From assembly GCF_030253575.1 (NCBI RefSeq), contig NC_080557.1, positions 44,902,501 to 44,966,500 on the forward strand: DNA of 64,000 bases. Reading direction: 5' to 3'. Of this stretch, positions 47,001 through 56,614 are shown piece by piece. The notes under the pieces are model-generated. The model had not been told where the DNA came from and did not search any database. It worked only from the letters and a program-made list of their open reading frames with translations. How positions within the stretch are numbered: the stretch's first letter is position 1; each line of letters opens with the position of its first letter. This DNA comes from Rhododendron vialii. Taxonomy: Eukaryota; Streptophyta; Magnoliopsida; Ericales; Ericaceae. A program made the position numbers and the translations under genes.

Positions 47001-49805
47001 CCACTGTTCACTGCCCCAATACAGCCCCTTTTTCGTTGAGTTTGATCTTACTTAGCCTACTTTCAAGTCTGTCCTACATCATCAAATCACTTTGAGTTTG
47101 AACCAGATGCAAATTTTTGACATGGAAGATACTTACTGAGATAATGCACGGTAGGGATGGAACACAACTAAGTAGTAGTTAAGTGCTTCCAAAAGCTTCA
47201 TTTCCATCTCAAGTATATCCTTTATTTCATATCTGTACTTTTCATCAGTATCTGCAAAGGCAAATGAAAGGTTCTCAGTAATTCTCACACAAATAGCATA
47301 AATTTCCATAAGTGAATCAGGAGATTAGGTATCAGGTAATGAACAGCAGGAGAAATAGTAGTAAGCGATTACATATTTTTCTGGTGTAAAATACAAGAAG
47401 CCTGGCCTGCACTGTGCTCTCTTCTGCTTTTGATGCCAAGTATAAGCACGTTGGAGCCAAAACACGCGGATCATATTCAGTCATACTTTTCCTAACAAAG
47501 GTTAAAAGCAAGGAAGGTTCATTTGGAGAAAAGGCCATAAGTGGCTGGTCACTACCAGAACATTTTCCTACCAACACCAGGACACAGTAAAACATACTTG
47601 GTGTATGCGCGTCTCATGTATGCAACAGCAGTCGCTACAACCCTGAAAGGTTGATCACCATATTAGAAACCACGTCAGTAGCTAGAAGTTGATAAAAAAA
47701 AAAAAAACGGTTTTTAAATGCAATATTCAGTCATGACCAATGCATTTAATGTTAGGAGGTCCCTGAATACTGACACATGCAAAAAGAAATTATAGCTATG
47801 AAGGATGCTAACAACATCCCACATACAAATCAATTACAGTGCAGGAATTATACCCAGATACAACAGTGACGGAAGACCCAATAGCTACTATCAATGAACC
47901 AATTACACGTTCATGCTACAAAAAAGGGGACTCAAATATGCGATATGGCAGAAAAAGATTGAGTGGTAAGCCTGAAAGTAATGATTGTATCCAAAAGTCA
48001 AATATAGTTAGACTTTCAAGCAATCCATAAACTTTTGGTGTCTGTCCTGCTGAATGTGAAGTTATGAGATTACCAATAAGCCCAACCAACCTATTTCATT
48101 CTTTGGTTATACTAGGAACACCTTGTTCTGATTCCTCATTTGCATCAAAAGCATGGCTAGTCAACCCTTATCTTTCGTAAAACAGGTAAGAAAGTAAGTA
48201 TAAAGGAATCTCCTCCGAAAGATATCCTTTACAAGCAAACCAATACCATTTCAAAATTTTCTGCTACACATCCCCGTACGCGAAGGTTCACAATATCGTA
48301 TGATGGGAAGTAGGCTACATAGGTTTATCCTGCATTGCCAAGCACAACACCAAAGAATAGCCAATGACCAGCTTATATTAACCTCCAATGACAATTTGAT
48401 ATAATGGTTATAACTTACTTTGCTTTCAAATTTTCCCCTGTTAGGAATATAAGCTTACAAATACTGCGGGGGGGGGGGGGGGGGGGGGGGGGAAAAAACA
48501 AAAAAAAAAACATTGAAGATGAAGTCAAACCTTTGCCTCACTTTTACGTTTTGAGCCAATCTCCCAATGTCTGACAAAGAAAGAAACAGATATGATTAGA
48601 TTAGCATGTGCAAAGCAAGATCACTGGCAGTGATGCATGCATCATGCGTGCCCAGGGGCATTTTCACTAAAAAATTTGGACTATAAGTTATTTCATTTTG
48701 TCATGTTGTTCACACTTACCCACAACTTCTTCCTCTTAATTTTTCCCTCTATTTTTTTTCCTCTATTTTTCCTTTTCACCCACCTATATACCATCTACAA
48801 CTTATAGGTTAGTGGAAACAACATAACATTTTTGGACAAGAAGAAGTTGTCCATAACTTATTGTTTAGCGGAAACACTATGGTTATGTGATCATTGTTAC
48901 AACGTGAACCTAGGGATTTACTAGAACAAGCTCTTGAAGAAACTACTAACTCCTTTAATCAATTATCCAAAGTTAATAGCAGTTAAGAATATGAAGTTTG
49001 CTTGACAATCTTTAATTTGCAATGTACACCAAATCTTGTATTCTGTCTATAAAAAGTTCAGAACTGTGTATGCCCACATGAGCACACCTATGACCTATTG
49101 GTACATGTGAGAAACCAGATCAAACAAACATGTAACCTACAGAATCAGACAGTTAAAACCTTAGAAAAGAAATAATATGAAGTGATAATAAATTGCTGAA
49201 TGCCAAAGGAATTTCGAAGAAAAACCTCAAGGTGCAACAGAACATCAGAAACAACCATTACAGACGTACCCAGTGGAAAGGGTTTTTTTTTTTTTTTTTT
49301 GTGGCTAAAGCCTAAAGTTGCAGCAACGTAATAAAACCATGGAAAGAAGCTAATACGGCATAAACAGACCAATTTCCATTACAAGAATAAACAACCCAGC
49401 TGATGAGATAAATTCTACACGAAAACTAAAGGTTAACATACACCAATCGAAATTGCTCAAACCAAATTGTTAACGAACATGTACCCATGTAAAGAACGTC
49501 TGGATTATAGGTATAGATACACTCATACAAATATACATATATTTTTAGCAGAGAGAGTTTACTATACATACAATTAGCCATGTGCATCTTAATGAGCTTG
49601 AAATCTTCAAGAGTGATGCCCTTCTCCCTGTCGAGTTGATGCACAACATCCACCTCTTCCTGATCCAGAAGCTGTTTGCTGCATCAAAACAATTATTACA
49701 ACAAAAAATCAACAAGAAACACGAAAACCGAATCAACGGAAGAGTGAATAAAACTAATTATTCCAGCACTCACTAGTGCGATGAAGTCCAGAAATTAGAA
49801 GCCAT
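43216..49805 (-). CDS. CYCC1: Cyclin C (251 aa), Mediator kinase-module cyclin
   Basis: Partner of CDK8 in the kinase module of Mediator, nuclear regulator of RNA polymerase II. Nine exons on the minus strand: 49805-49774, 49678-49572, 48570-48531, 47642-47598, 47491-47373, 47251-47137, 45154-45110, 43887-43740 and 43320-43216. They join in frame to 252 codons including stop, close to the usual plant length of about 253. The protein starts MASNFWTSSHYKQLLDQEEV, has the cyclin box with KSMTEYDPRVLAPTCLYLAS and KAEESTVQARLLVFY, then YLVVFHPYRALSQLL, NDTYRMDLILIHPPHFIALA, and ends MNKLPFRP. One exon is only 40 nt. Introns contain a poly-G run (48468-48492), a GA microsatellite (44002-44042) and a possible TIR element (45788-46396). 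A GA run at 49831-49850 marks the 5' leader. Confidence 0.97.
44002..44042. repeat. GA microsatellite in a cyclin C intron
   Basis: Uninterrupted run of about 20 GA units. Confidence 0.95.
45788..46396. mobile_element. Possible TIR element (about 610 bp) in a cyclin C intron
   Basis: Left TTGTCAAATCGTGAATCG and right CGTACGATTCTGACAA are imperfect inverted matches, with more ATCGTGAATCGTACGATT-like palindromes inside the right end. No target-site duplication was clear. From here to about 47090 the intron is unlike the other introns and may hold older repeats. Confidence 0.35.
48468..48492. repeat. Poly-G tract of 25 bases
   Basis: Twenty-five consecutive G, followed by A-rich sequence, within an intron of the minus-strand cyclin C gene; the transcript would carry poly-C. 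Confidence 0.9.
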
Positions 49806-50164
49806 TTTTCCGTCCTCCCCTTCTTCCAGAGAGAGAGAGAGAGAGAGAGATTGGCCTGAAGAGTAAAAAAGAAAAGACGCGAGAAAAAACGGAGACGATG
49901 GTATATCCCTATTTGGGCTTTTTTTAACGGTCGATTTGATAATCCAGCCCAAGTAAGGATACCGAAATGCTGATCTGCTGAACCACTGATGTTTGGACCG
50001 AATCCAGGCCCAAGTTTTCTCACTCTCGATTACAAATAAAAATGATTCATTCCACTCTAATCTTATACAGACTCACTAGCCTATAAAAATAATAAAATTA
50101 CAACTCGATATAAAATATGTGTTTTGTCAAACGGAATTGTCAATACACAAAGTCTCTGGAATAT

Positions 50165-50775
50165 GGTCCTTACAGATAGGATTATAATACCTTGAATCGG
50201 ATCGAATTGATTTAAAAACGAATCTTGAATTTTGAGGAAGAAGATTTCGGGTTCTTTGATCGGGAGACTTTGTGATCGGATTGAAGCTTATTTGGGGATG
50301 CTTTGGGTCGTAGGAGGTGATCGGGATGGTTGAATTGAGTTTCGGTTGAGCGTAGCTATGAAACCCACTTTTCTCTCTCTTTCTTTCTCTCTCTAAAACT
50401 CTATTGATTGGAGCTTGGGTTTCTTCTGTTTTTCTCTTCTTTTCTGGTCGGTGGAGTGTGGAAAATATCGTGGTATTTTCGTAGGTCAATGGAGTGGGGT
50501 ATTTATAGGAGAATTTTGGTGGAAGATGATAAGGGTGAAATTAATGGGATTGGGTTCATGGGATTTGGAATAGACGAGTTGGGCTTGATTTGAGGGTTAG
50601 AGAGGAAGTAGAGACTGAGGAGGAGACGGAGAGACGGAAGGAGTTTGAGGTGAGGGAGGAGAAGGAGTGTGCATGCATAATTGTATTTAAAAAAAAAAGA
50701 ATTGCGTTAAGAAAAATAATTCTAATAATATTATATTTAGGAAAAAAAATTGGGTCAAAAATCCGGGTCGTTACA
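50165..50775 (-). mobile_element. LTR fragment of an LTR retrotransposon
   Basis: On the minus strand it starts TGTAACGACCCGG, has a TATA-like CTCCTATAAATACC about halfway, then a CT/GA-rich leader-like region; this layout is that of an LTR with its promoter. TGTAACG ends are common in plant Ty3/Gypsy LTRs. No coding domains are nearby, so it is a solo LTR or a truncated one. The inner end is approximate. Confidence 0.6.
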
Positions 50776-50930
50776 ATTTTGACAAATTAAAAATACTTAA
50801 ACTACATTCGACGTGGTTGTAATATGGTGACACGGGCTTTTGGAACGATGACGTAGTAAATATATGAATTTCTTTTGGGAAATTATTTTTTAAATATTTT
50901 ATTAATGTCTCCGAAAATCGGGGCGTTACA
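50776..50930 (-). mobile_element. Second LTR end, interrupted by the first
   Basis: Starts TGTAACGCCCCGATTTTCGG on the minus strand and runs into the LTR at 50775, which suggests nesting of one element in another. Its start resembles that of the element at 62558. Confidence 0.45.
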
Positions 50931-51218
50931 ATAAGACCCCGTTATACTAACTAAAATAAGTACTTATTTGAAATTTATGTATTGTGAGAATGATCTGTCT
51001 CGTAAAACGAAAAATAAGTACTTAATGTAAAAAATAAGAACCTTAGCAGAACTAGACCTGCACAATCAAAGATACGTGTAGATTCTGCAATTGAATCTCT
51101 CAAACATTATTGGACAATGCTGTTAGGGGATGTGGACTCCATCACGAGCATTATTTCGATAATTTAATCGGTTCGCTTTTTATACTCAAATCACAACGTT
51201 TCGATGATCTTTAGTCTC

Positions 51219-51545
51219 ATGATTTCACGAAATGATCTTTAGTCAGTAGAAATGATGTAACTACGCTAATTGAATCCTGCTGATTTTTCTCATGAGTAAT
51301 ACGTGTTGATTTCATGAAAATGATCTTTAGTCAGTAGAAATGATGTAACTACGCTAATCGAATCCTGCTGATTTTTCTCATGAGTAATAACATGATTTCA
51401 CAAAAATGATCTTTAGTCAGTAAAAATGATGTAACTACGCTAATCGAATCCTGCTGATTTTTCTCATGAGTAACATGGTTTCACAAAAATTATCTTTAGT
51501 CAGTAGAAATGATGTAACTACGCAAATCAAATCGTGCTATTTTTT
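51219..51545. repeat. Tandem minisatellite, four units of 83-88 bp
   Basis: Each unit has GATCTTTAGTCAGTAGAAAT, then GATGTAACTACGC and CTGATTTTTCTCATGAGTAA. Unit starts are about 51233, 51321, 51407 and 51490. The last unit is the most diverged. Confidence 0.9.
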
Positions 51546-51768
51546 CTCATCAGTGATATGAATATCCATGCTTTAATAAGTCCTACAAAATGTCAAAATG
51601 GAGACGCACGGGGCGACGACTCACAGCACCAAGCAAAAAAACTTCCAAGGAACGTGATCTCATCTTCTGTTAGTAAACAAAGTTGATCAATTCAGTTGAA
51701 CTTGGAACTCAAACAATTGTATCAGCATATAGACCTCTAAAGTTCTAAAAGAGATTACGAAACATATG

Positions 51769-51893
51769 CTCCCTCCGTCCTTAAATAAATGTCCGGCCCG
51801 AAGATATTTTTTTCCAATTTTATGAACGAAAAGAATACATCTATTTAAAAGCCTAGATTTGCGGGCCGGACATTTATTTAGGGACAGAGGGAG
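51769..51893. mobile_element. Stowaway-like MITE (125 bp)
   Basis: Long inverted ends: CTCCCTCCGTCCTTAAATAA with TGTCCGGCCCG at the left, and their complement at the right ending ACAGAGGGAG. The terminal CTCCCTCCGTCC is the known Stowaway end. The flanks are ATATG-like on both sides. Confidence 0.9.
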
Positions 51894-51967
51894 TATATGA
51901 TCTGTCGAATTTTTCAGGTTTTTTTTTTTCTTTTTGGTCGTCTGGCAGCCGTTAGAATACGAATGTA

Positions 51968-52170
51968 GGGATGGAACCGGGAGATGGTGTTGTGCACCAT
52001 CTGAGCCGTCTGTTCGGCAATCCAACGGTCCAAATCTCATTTGCACCGTGTGGCATCTGAGCCGTTCTTTATCGAGATGAGATTTGAACCGTTGGATTAC
52101 CGATCGGACAGCTCAGATGGCACACAACATCGTACTGTGCACCACCCGCACAACACCATCCCCGTTCTAG
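51968..52170. mobile_element. Foldback MITE, family FB-B copy 1 (about 203 bp)
   Basis: Left GATGGTGTTGTGCACCATC and right GCACAACACCATCC form inverted arms of about 90 bp, each also with TCCAACGGT.CAAATCTC. Related in sequence to the element at 55924-56110. Confidence 0.75.
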
Positions 52171-53523
52171 ATGGGAGTACTGATTTTGTTGGGAAAAATA
52201 CAATTGACGAGAATCCACATAACATAGCATGAACTGATACAAAAATGCAAACCGAATCCCATATTTCAAAGTCCCTTTCAAACACATTCGCCGCGCCTAC
52301 CAAATAGTGTTGAGATGCACCGGCGTTTGTCTCTTAGGATAATTCGGCTAGAACTACAAAACACTACTATGAGCAGCCTTGGCGCTCTGACTTGCGTTTG
52401 TCTCTCTCTGATAAACTGTAGTAATGAATTCGAGGAAAGAATTCAGCCTTCATGGGGGTTAAAACCCAGCCTACACTGCTGGCCTCTAAACTGCTCGCTC
52501 CTGGTACAATGGAACTGCGAGGGACCTTTCGATTGCCTTGACAAATTAACCCTCCGAATTTCTAGCTCCCTACGTTCCTTCACCAAATTTTCCGACAGAT
52601 TTTTCAAGCCAACCTTTTGCCTTTGTAGACTTGCATGTCTCGCAGGTTAATGCAGGAAATGGACCTCTTCAAAATTGAAATTTGTGCGAATACGAAGGCG
52701 GAAAGTCTTGACATGCACTAGACAAAGACTTATCGGCATGAATGAGTGGAGTGAAAACTACACCAAGCAGAAAAAGAAAGAATGAGTGGAGTGAAAACTA
52801 CACCAAGCAGAAAAAGAAAATAAACTGATAACTATGTGTCGGCTCAATTTGCTACGTTTGCTCTAGCAAAGCAAATGTAGCAAATACCAAACTAATTTAA
52901 CCCAACGTTCAAATTCACATTCTCTATTTACAAATTTATTACCTCCCACCAACCTTCAAACACCATATTTGTAATATTCTATTCTTTCTCTATCTACCTT
53001 TTTCTTTTCTTTTTTTAATGTTCGGCCTGGTCGTTAATCCTATGGCTCCGAAAAATGGGTCAATTGTTAATCCTATGGCTCAGAGATTACTCGAGATGCT
53101 TGAAAGCTGAGCCGACACCTAGTTATCGAATGACTTACTATTTTTTTTGTCCTTATTCAAAAAAATTTCTCATTTGTTAGTTTTTTGTCAATTTTTTGTG
53201 GATTATTACTTTGTCATGACTATCTAAAAAGTAAAAATTTACGAGCAAAACCCATTTTTTTTAATGAAGACAAAAAAAATAGCTTATTGACTTATTTTTA
53301 TCTTTATTCAAAAAAATTAGGTTTTGATTGTAATTATTTACTTTTTAAATACCTCTTGTCATGACGAAGTAATAATTCACCCAAAAAAAATGACGAAAAA
53401 CTAATAAATACAAAAAAAAAAAAAGAATAAAAAAATAAGAAATTTGGCTAATTAGGCCAAAATAGGCAATCTTGCCCCGACAAAAGAAGCCTCTTGCATC
53501 TCACTAGGAGGTCAGGAGTTCTA
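52171..53523. other. Intergenic, no gene recognised
   Basis: 52280-52660 has more balanced composition than its surroundings and an ORF of 111 codons (52315-52650), but no family was recognised. 53130-53450 resembles the foldback family at 55380. Confidence 0.45.
52741..52820. repeat. Perfect 40-bp tandem duplication
   Basis: 52741-52780 is repeated at 52781-52820 with a single difference at the last base. Confidence 0.95.
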
Positions 53524-54801
53524 GGGGGTGTTTGGGAGCCAACTTTTTGGCTTTTCATTTTTCACTTTTTGGCTTTTGGGATTATGACCAAAATGTATTT
53601 TGTATTTGGTAGAGTGTTTGGACGATATGTGCAGAATGCATTTTGCAGTAGGAGTAGTGTTTGGAAGATATGGAATGAAAATGAATTATGGATTGATTTT
53701 TTACTATGTTGCCCCCGATTATTAATAATGGTATATAATGTATATAAATAATGTTTGGGCTCAATTTAAGTAATACTAACTGCGTTCTTATAAACTTATT
53801 TGTCCACAACTTATTTCGGTATTTCTTACTTTTTGTTTAGCTTTTCATTATGATTTTTAAAATTAATCATTAATCAAAAAAGTATAAAAAAATAGACCGA
53901 TGTTATTTTTTTTTTTATATATAAGACGACGCTTTAAAAAAAAACATAAGAGTTGAATACTTTTTTTGCCTTTCTGTGGACTTTTTTTTTTTGTTCATAT
54001 GTGTCAAACTCTTCTCGTCGAGACGAATAATTAATTCAAAAAATATAATACAAATATGACAAAAATTCAAAAAAGACAACAAAACAGAAAGAATAAAAAT
54101 TAAGTTAACAAGAACCCACCCTAAGCCAGGATACAGAACAATCCTTGATTTTGGTTCTCAAAATGGATCTAAGAAGAGCATCTTAAACTTTGCAGCGACT
54201 TTCAATAACCAAAATTATGAGTACTTTCTTTAAGAGAGATGAGAATGATAGGAGTAATTAATCTTGCATCTGTTATCACACTAGAAAGAAAACAAGGACC
54301 AGGAATTTTCATCCCCATCAAGCTATTACCATCTCCGCCAAAAGGGCAAGAACCCGGGCTCTAAAGTGGTAAATGATCAGCACGAAAACATCGCTGCAAG
54401 CCTGCAACAATTTGCAGCCTGTTCATTCCTCATCTGCACCACTTATCTTGAAACTTGAGAATTAAAAACCAAACCACTCATCAATTTAAGTTCAGAGCAT
54501 TTAATTACCACTCTAGTTCTAGTACTAACATTTGAAACGCATCAAACTCAATCAAAATTATGGCAAAATGGGAATTATCTGAAAAGAGAAAGGGTAGCCT
54601 TGTCTTTTTGGCATGGCTAAATTCGAAAATGGAAAAATTGGAATTGAAAAAGCTCCTTTTTGTAGATTATCTGTTTTGGTTTAGAAACAAGAAATTGGAA
54701 AATGGATTTTACCCAAAATCTATTTTCCCTCTTCCTACCAAACACCCAAAATCCAAAAATGGGAATTAGAAAATGCAAAACCAGGCCATCCAAACACCCC
54801 C
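53524..54801. mobile_element. PIF/Harbinger-like non-autonomous element (1278 bp)
   Basis: Ends GGGGGTGTTTGG and CCAAACACCCCC, the known Harbinger/Tourist type, with a 3-bp target-site duplication CTA (53521-53523, 54802-54804). No transposase is visible. The middle (54110-54560) is less repetitive and could be captured host sequence. The subterminal regions share ACCAAAATG / TACCAAACACCC-like text. Confidence 0.7.
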
Positions 54802-54804
54802 CTA

Positions 54805-55379
54805 GTCTTTTCACATGCGCATGAGTGTTTTTTTCTTTGTATTTGTTGTGGTTATTTCTTCTCTTAATGGGACTTGTAGTTGAGTTTATAGTGATTGTGG
54901 TATCTTTGATAGGCTTATTTATCCTTTTGATTCAGTTGTTGGGCTTGATTATCTCGTGGACTCACACTCACACAATGGATGTAGTGTCCCGAGATTTGTA
55001 CTTTGTATTTCATACATGATGTAATGATCTATCCTACCGATTGACAAAAACAAAACAAAACTCACATAGAACACCTTTTTTTTTACCATTACATGTTTAC
55101 AAATTCTAAAGTCTCAGCTTCCAAAATTCATATGAGAGTCATTTTTCTTTACAAAAATTGTTTTTTGTGGTCCATTTTTCTTGTCTTTCGGAGTTGGTCA
55201 CTAATGGGAAATTAACAAAGTACAGATAAAAGACTAAATTTGGAAAGAAATTCAACACACACACACACACAGATAAAAGACTAAATTTGGAAAGAAATTC
55301 AACACACGCACACAAATAAGTCTTTCCTTAGTAAGTGTTTTTCTGTTTAAACTTTAAATAAAGAAAAGTCCTAATTGAG
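54805..55379. other. Intergenic, no gene recognised
   Basis: AT-rich. 55215-55310 contains a duplicated block (GACTAAATTTGGAAAGAAAT, twice) around a CA microsatellite. Confidence 0.5.
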
Positions 55380-55872
55380 GCGTCATTTGGCTTTAAAAGT
55401 GGAACAATAATTTTTTTTTGTCTTTATTCAAAAAAAATTTGCATTTGTTAGTTTTGCATCAAACTTTTGTGACATATTGATTCGTTTAAGCAAGAGGAAT
55501 CGGAAAAGTAAACAAATTTGATTGAAATTTATAATTTTTTTCAAAAGGACAAGAATAAGTAAAAAAAAAAACTGACTTATTGACTTATTTTTGTCTTTAT
55601 TCAAAAAATTATGAGTTTCGATCAAATTTTTTTAGTTTTCCAATTCATCTCGTAGAGACAAATCAATAAGTCACAAAGTTTGACACACTTATTGACTTAT
55701 TTTTGTCTTTATTTAAAAAATTATGAGTTTCGATCAAAAAAATTTATTTTTCTAATTCCTCTCTTTGAGAAAAATTAATAAGTCACAAACGTTTGATGCA
55801 AAACAAACAAATGCAAAAAAATTTTGAATAAGGACAAAAAAATAAGTCACTCAACTTTTTAATCCAAACCCA
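55380..55872. mobile_element. Foldback element with arms of about 90 bp
   Basis: Left arm TTTGTCTTTATTCAAAA, then TTTGCATTTGTTAGTTTTGC; right arm is its complement (GATGCAAAACAAACAAATGC, then GAATAAGGACAAA). The inner part repeats GACTTATTTTTGTCTTTATT. No coding capacity. Confidence 0.65.
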
Positions 55873-55923
55873 CCCTGATTCCGATTTTCGTCAATACCAT
55901 GATATTATATCTTTTCGGACTTC

Positions 55924-56110
55924 GGGTTGGTGCTGTGCACCTCCGAGCCGTTGGATCGTGCATCCGATGGCTCAGATCTCATCTCGGTAACCAACGATCG
56001 AGAGTTGTTCATTGCTGAGATGAAGTCGGAGCCGTCAAATGCACGATCTGACGGCTCGAAGGTGTGCAGCACAGTGCTGCGTACACCACTTCATAGCACC
56101 ATCCCCCAAT
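55924..56110. mobile_element. Foldback MITE, family FB-B copy 2 (about 187 bp)
   Basis: Inverted arms: GGTGCTGTGCACCTCCGAGC at the left and GGCTCGAAGGTGTGCAGCAC at the right. Shares the ATGGTGCT/CACCATCC ends and CCGTTGGAT motif with the element at 51968. Confidence 0.7.
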
Positions 56111-56190
56111 TGGATCTTTTCATATCTATATTCTGTTTTTGTGGGCATGAATACACAATTTTCTTCCGTTTTGAAAAGTAAACGTTGATT

Positions 56191-56513
56191 ACCATCTGTG
56201 TGGTAGTTCAGTTGGTGGGAGTCACCACGTCTCTTTAACATCTGCGCCGGTTCGAGCCCTAGGAGGCACATTTGTGCTGGTATCCGGTGGTGCTACTAAT
56301 AGGCTTTATTTCGAACCCGTATGTGGACCGAAGAGGAGGATTTCTCGCCGTTGTGCACCAGGTGGTGCCGTGGTGACGGCCCGTTCTCACGGATGGTAGC
56401 TATGGCTCAAACCAGACATTTCATTTGCGGGTAGGGAGTCCCTATGGTCACGCCCAAATGAGAGTTACTACGTTGATCGCCTCCTCCCACCCTTTTGATT
56501 ATCAAAAAAAAAA
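56191..56513 (+). mobile_element. tRNA-derived SINE (323 bp) just upstream of the P450
   Basis: Box A TGGTAGTTCAGTTGG and box B GCCGGTTCGAGCCCT, a body of about 320 bp, then GATTATC and an A run. An exact 15-bp target-site duplication AAGTAAACGTTGATT flanks it (56176-56190 and 56514-56528). It ends about 37 bp before the TATA box of the P450. Confidence 0.92.
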
Positions 56514-56550
56514 AAGTAAACGTTGATTTGTGCAGCCCTTTCGCTTGGCC

Positions 56551-56557
56551 TATAAAA
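56551..56557 (+). promoter_or_regulatory. Probable TATA box of the P450 gene
   Basis: TATAAAA lies 58 bp upstream of the last base before the P450 start codon, so transcription would begin about 30 bp before the ATG. Confidence 0.65.
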
Positions 56558-56614
56558 CTCCGCACAATCAATCGGAAACAATGTGTGAGAAACCCAGGTG
56601 TATTACCCACCACT

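Noticed and set aside
50127-50489. 120-codon minus-strand ORF
   Set aside because: It lies in the leader-like part of an LTR and has no domain.
51219-51545. CRISPR-like array
   Set aside because: Tandem units touch each other without unique spacers, and the DNA is plant nuclear.
52315-52650. 111-codon ORF
   Set aside because: Composition is slightly gene-like, but there is no motif or family, and frames on both strands are similarly open.
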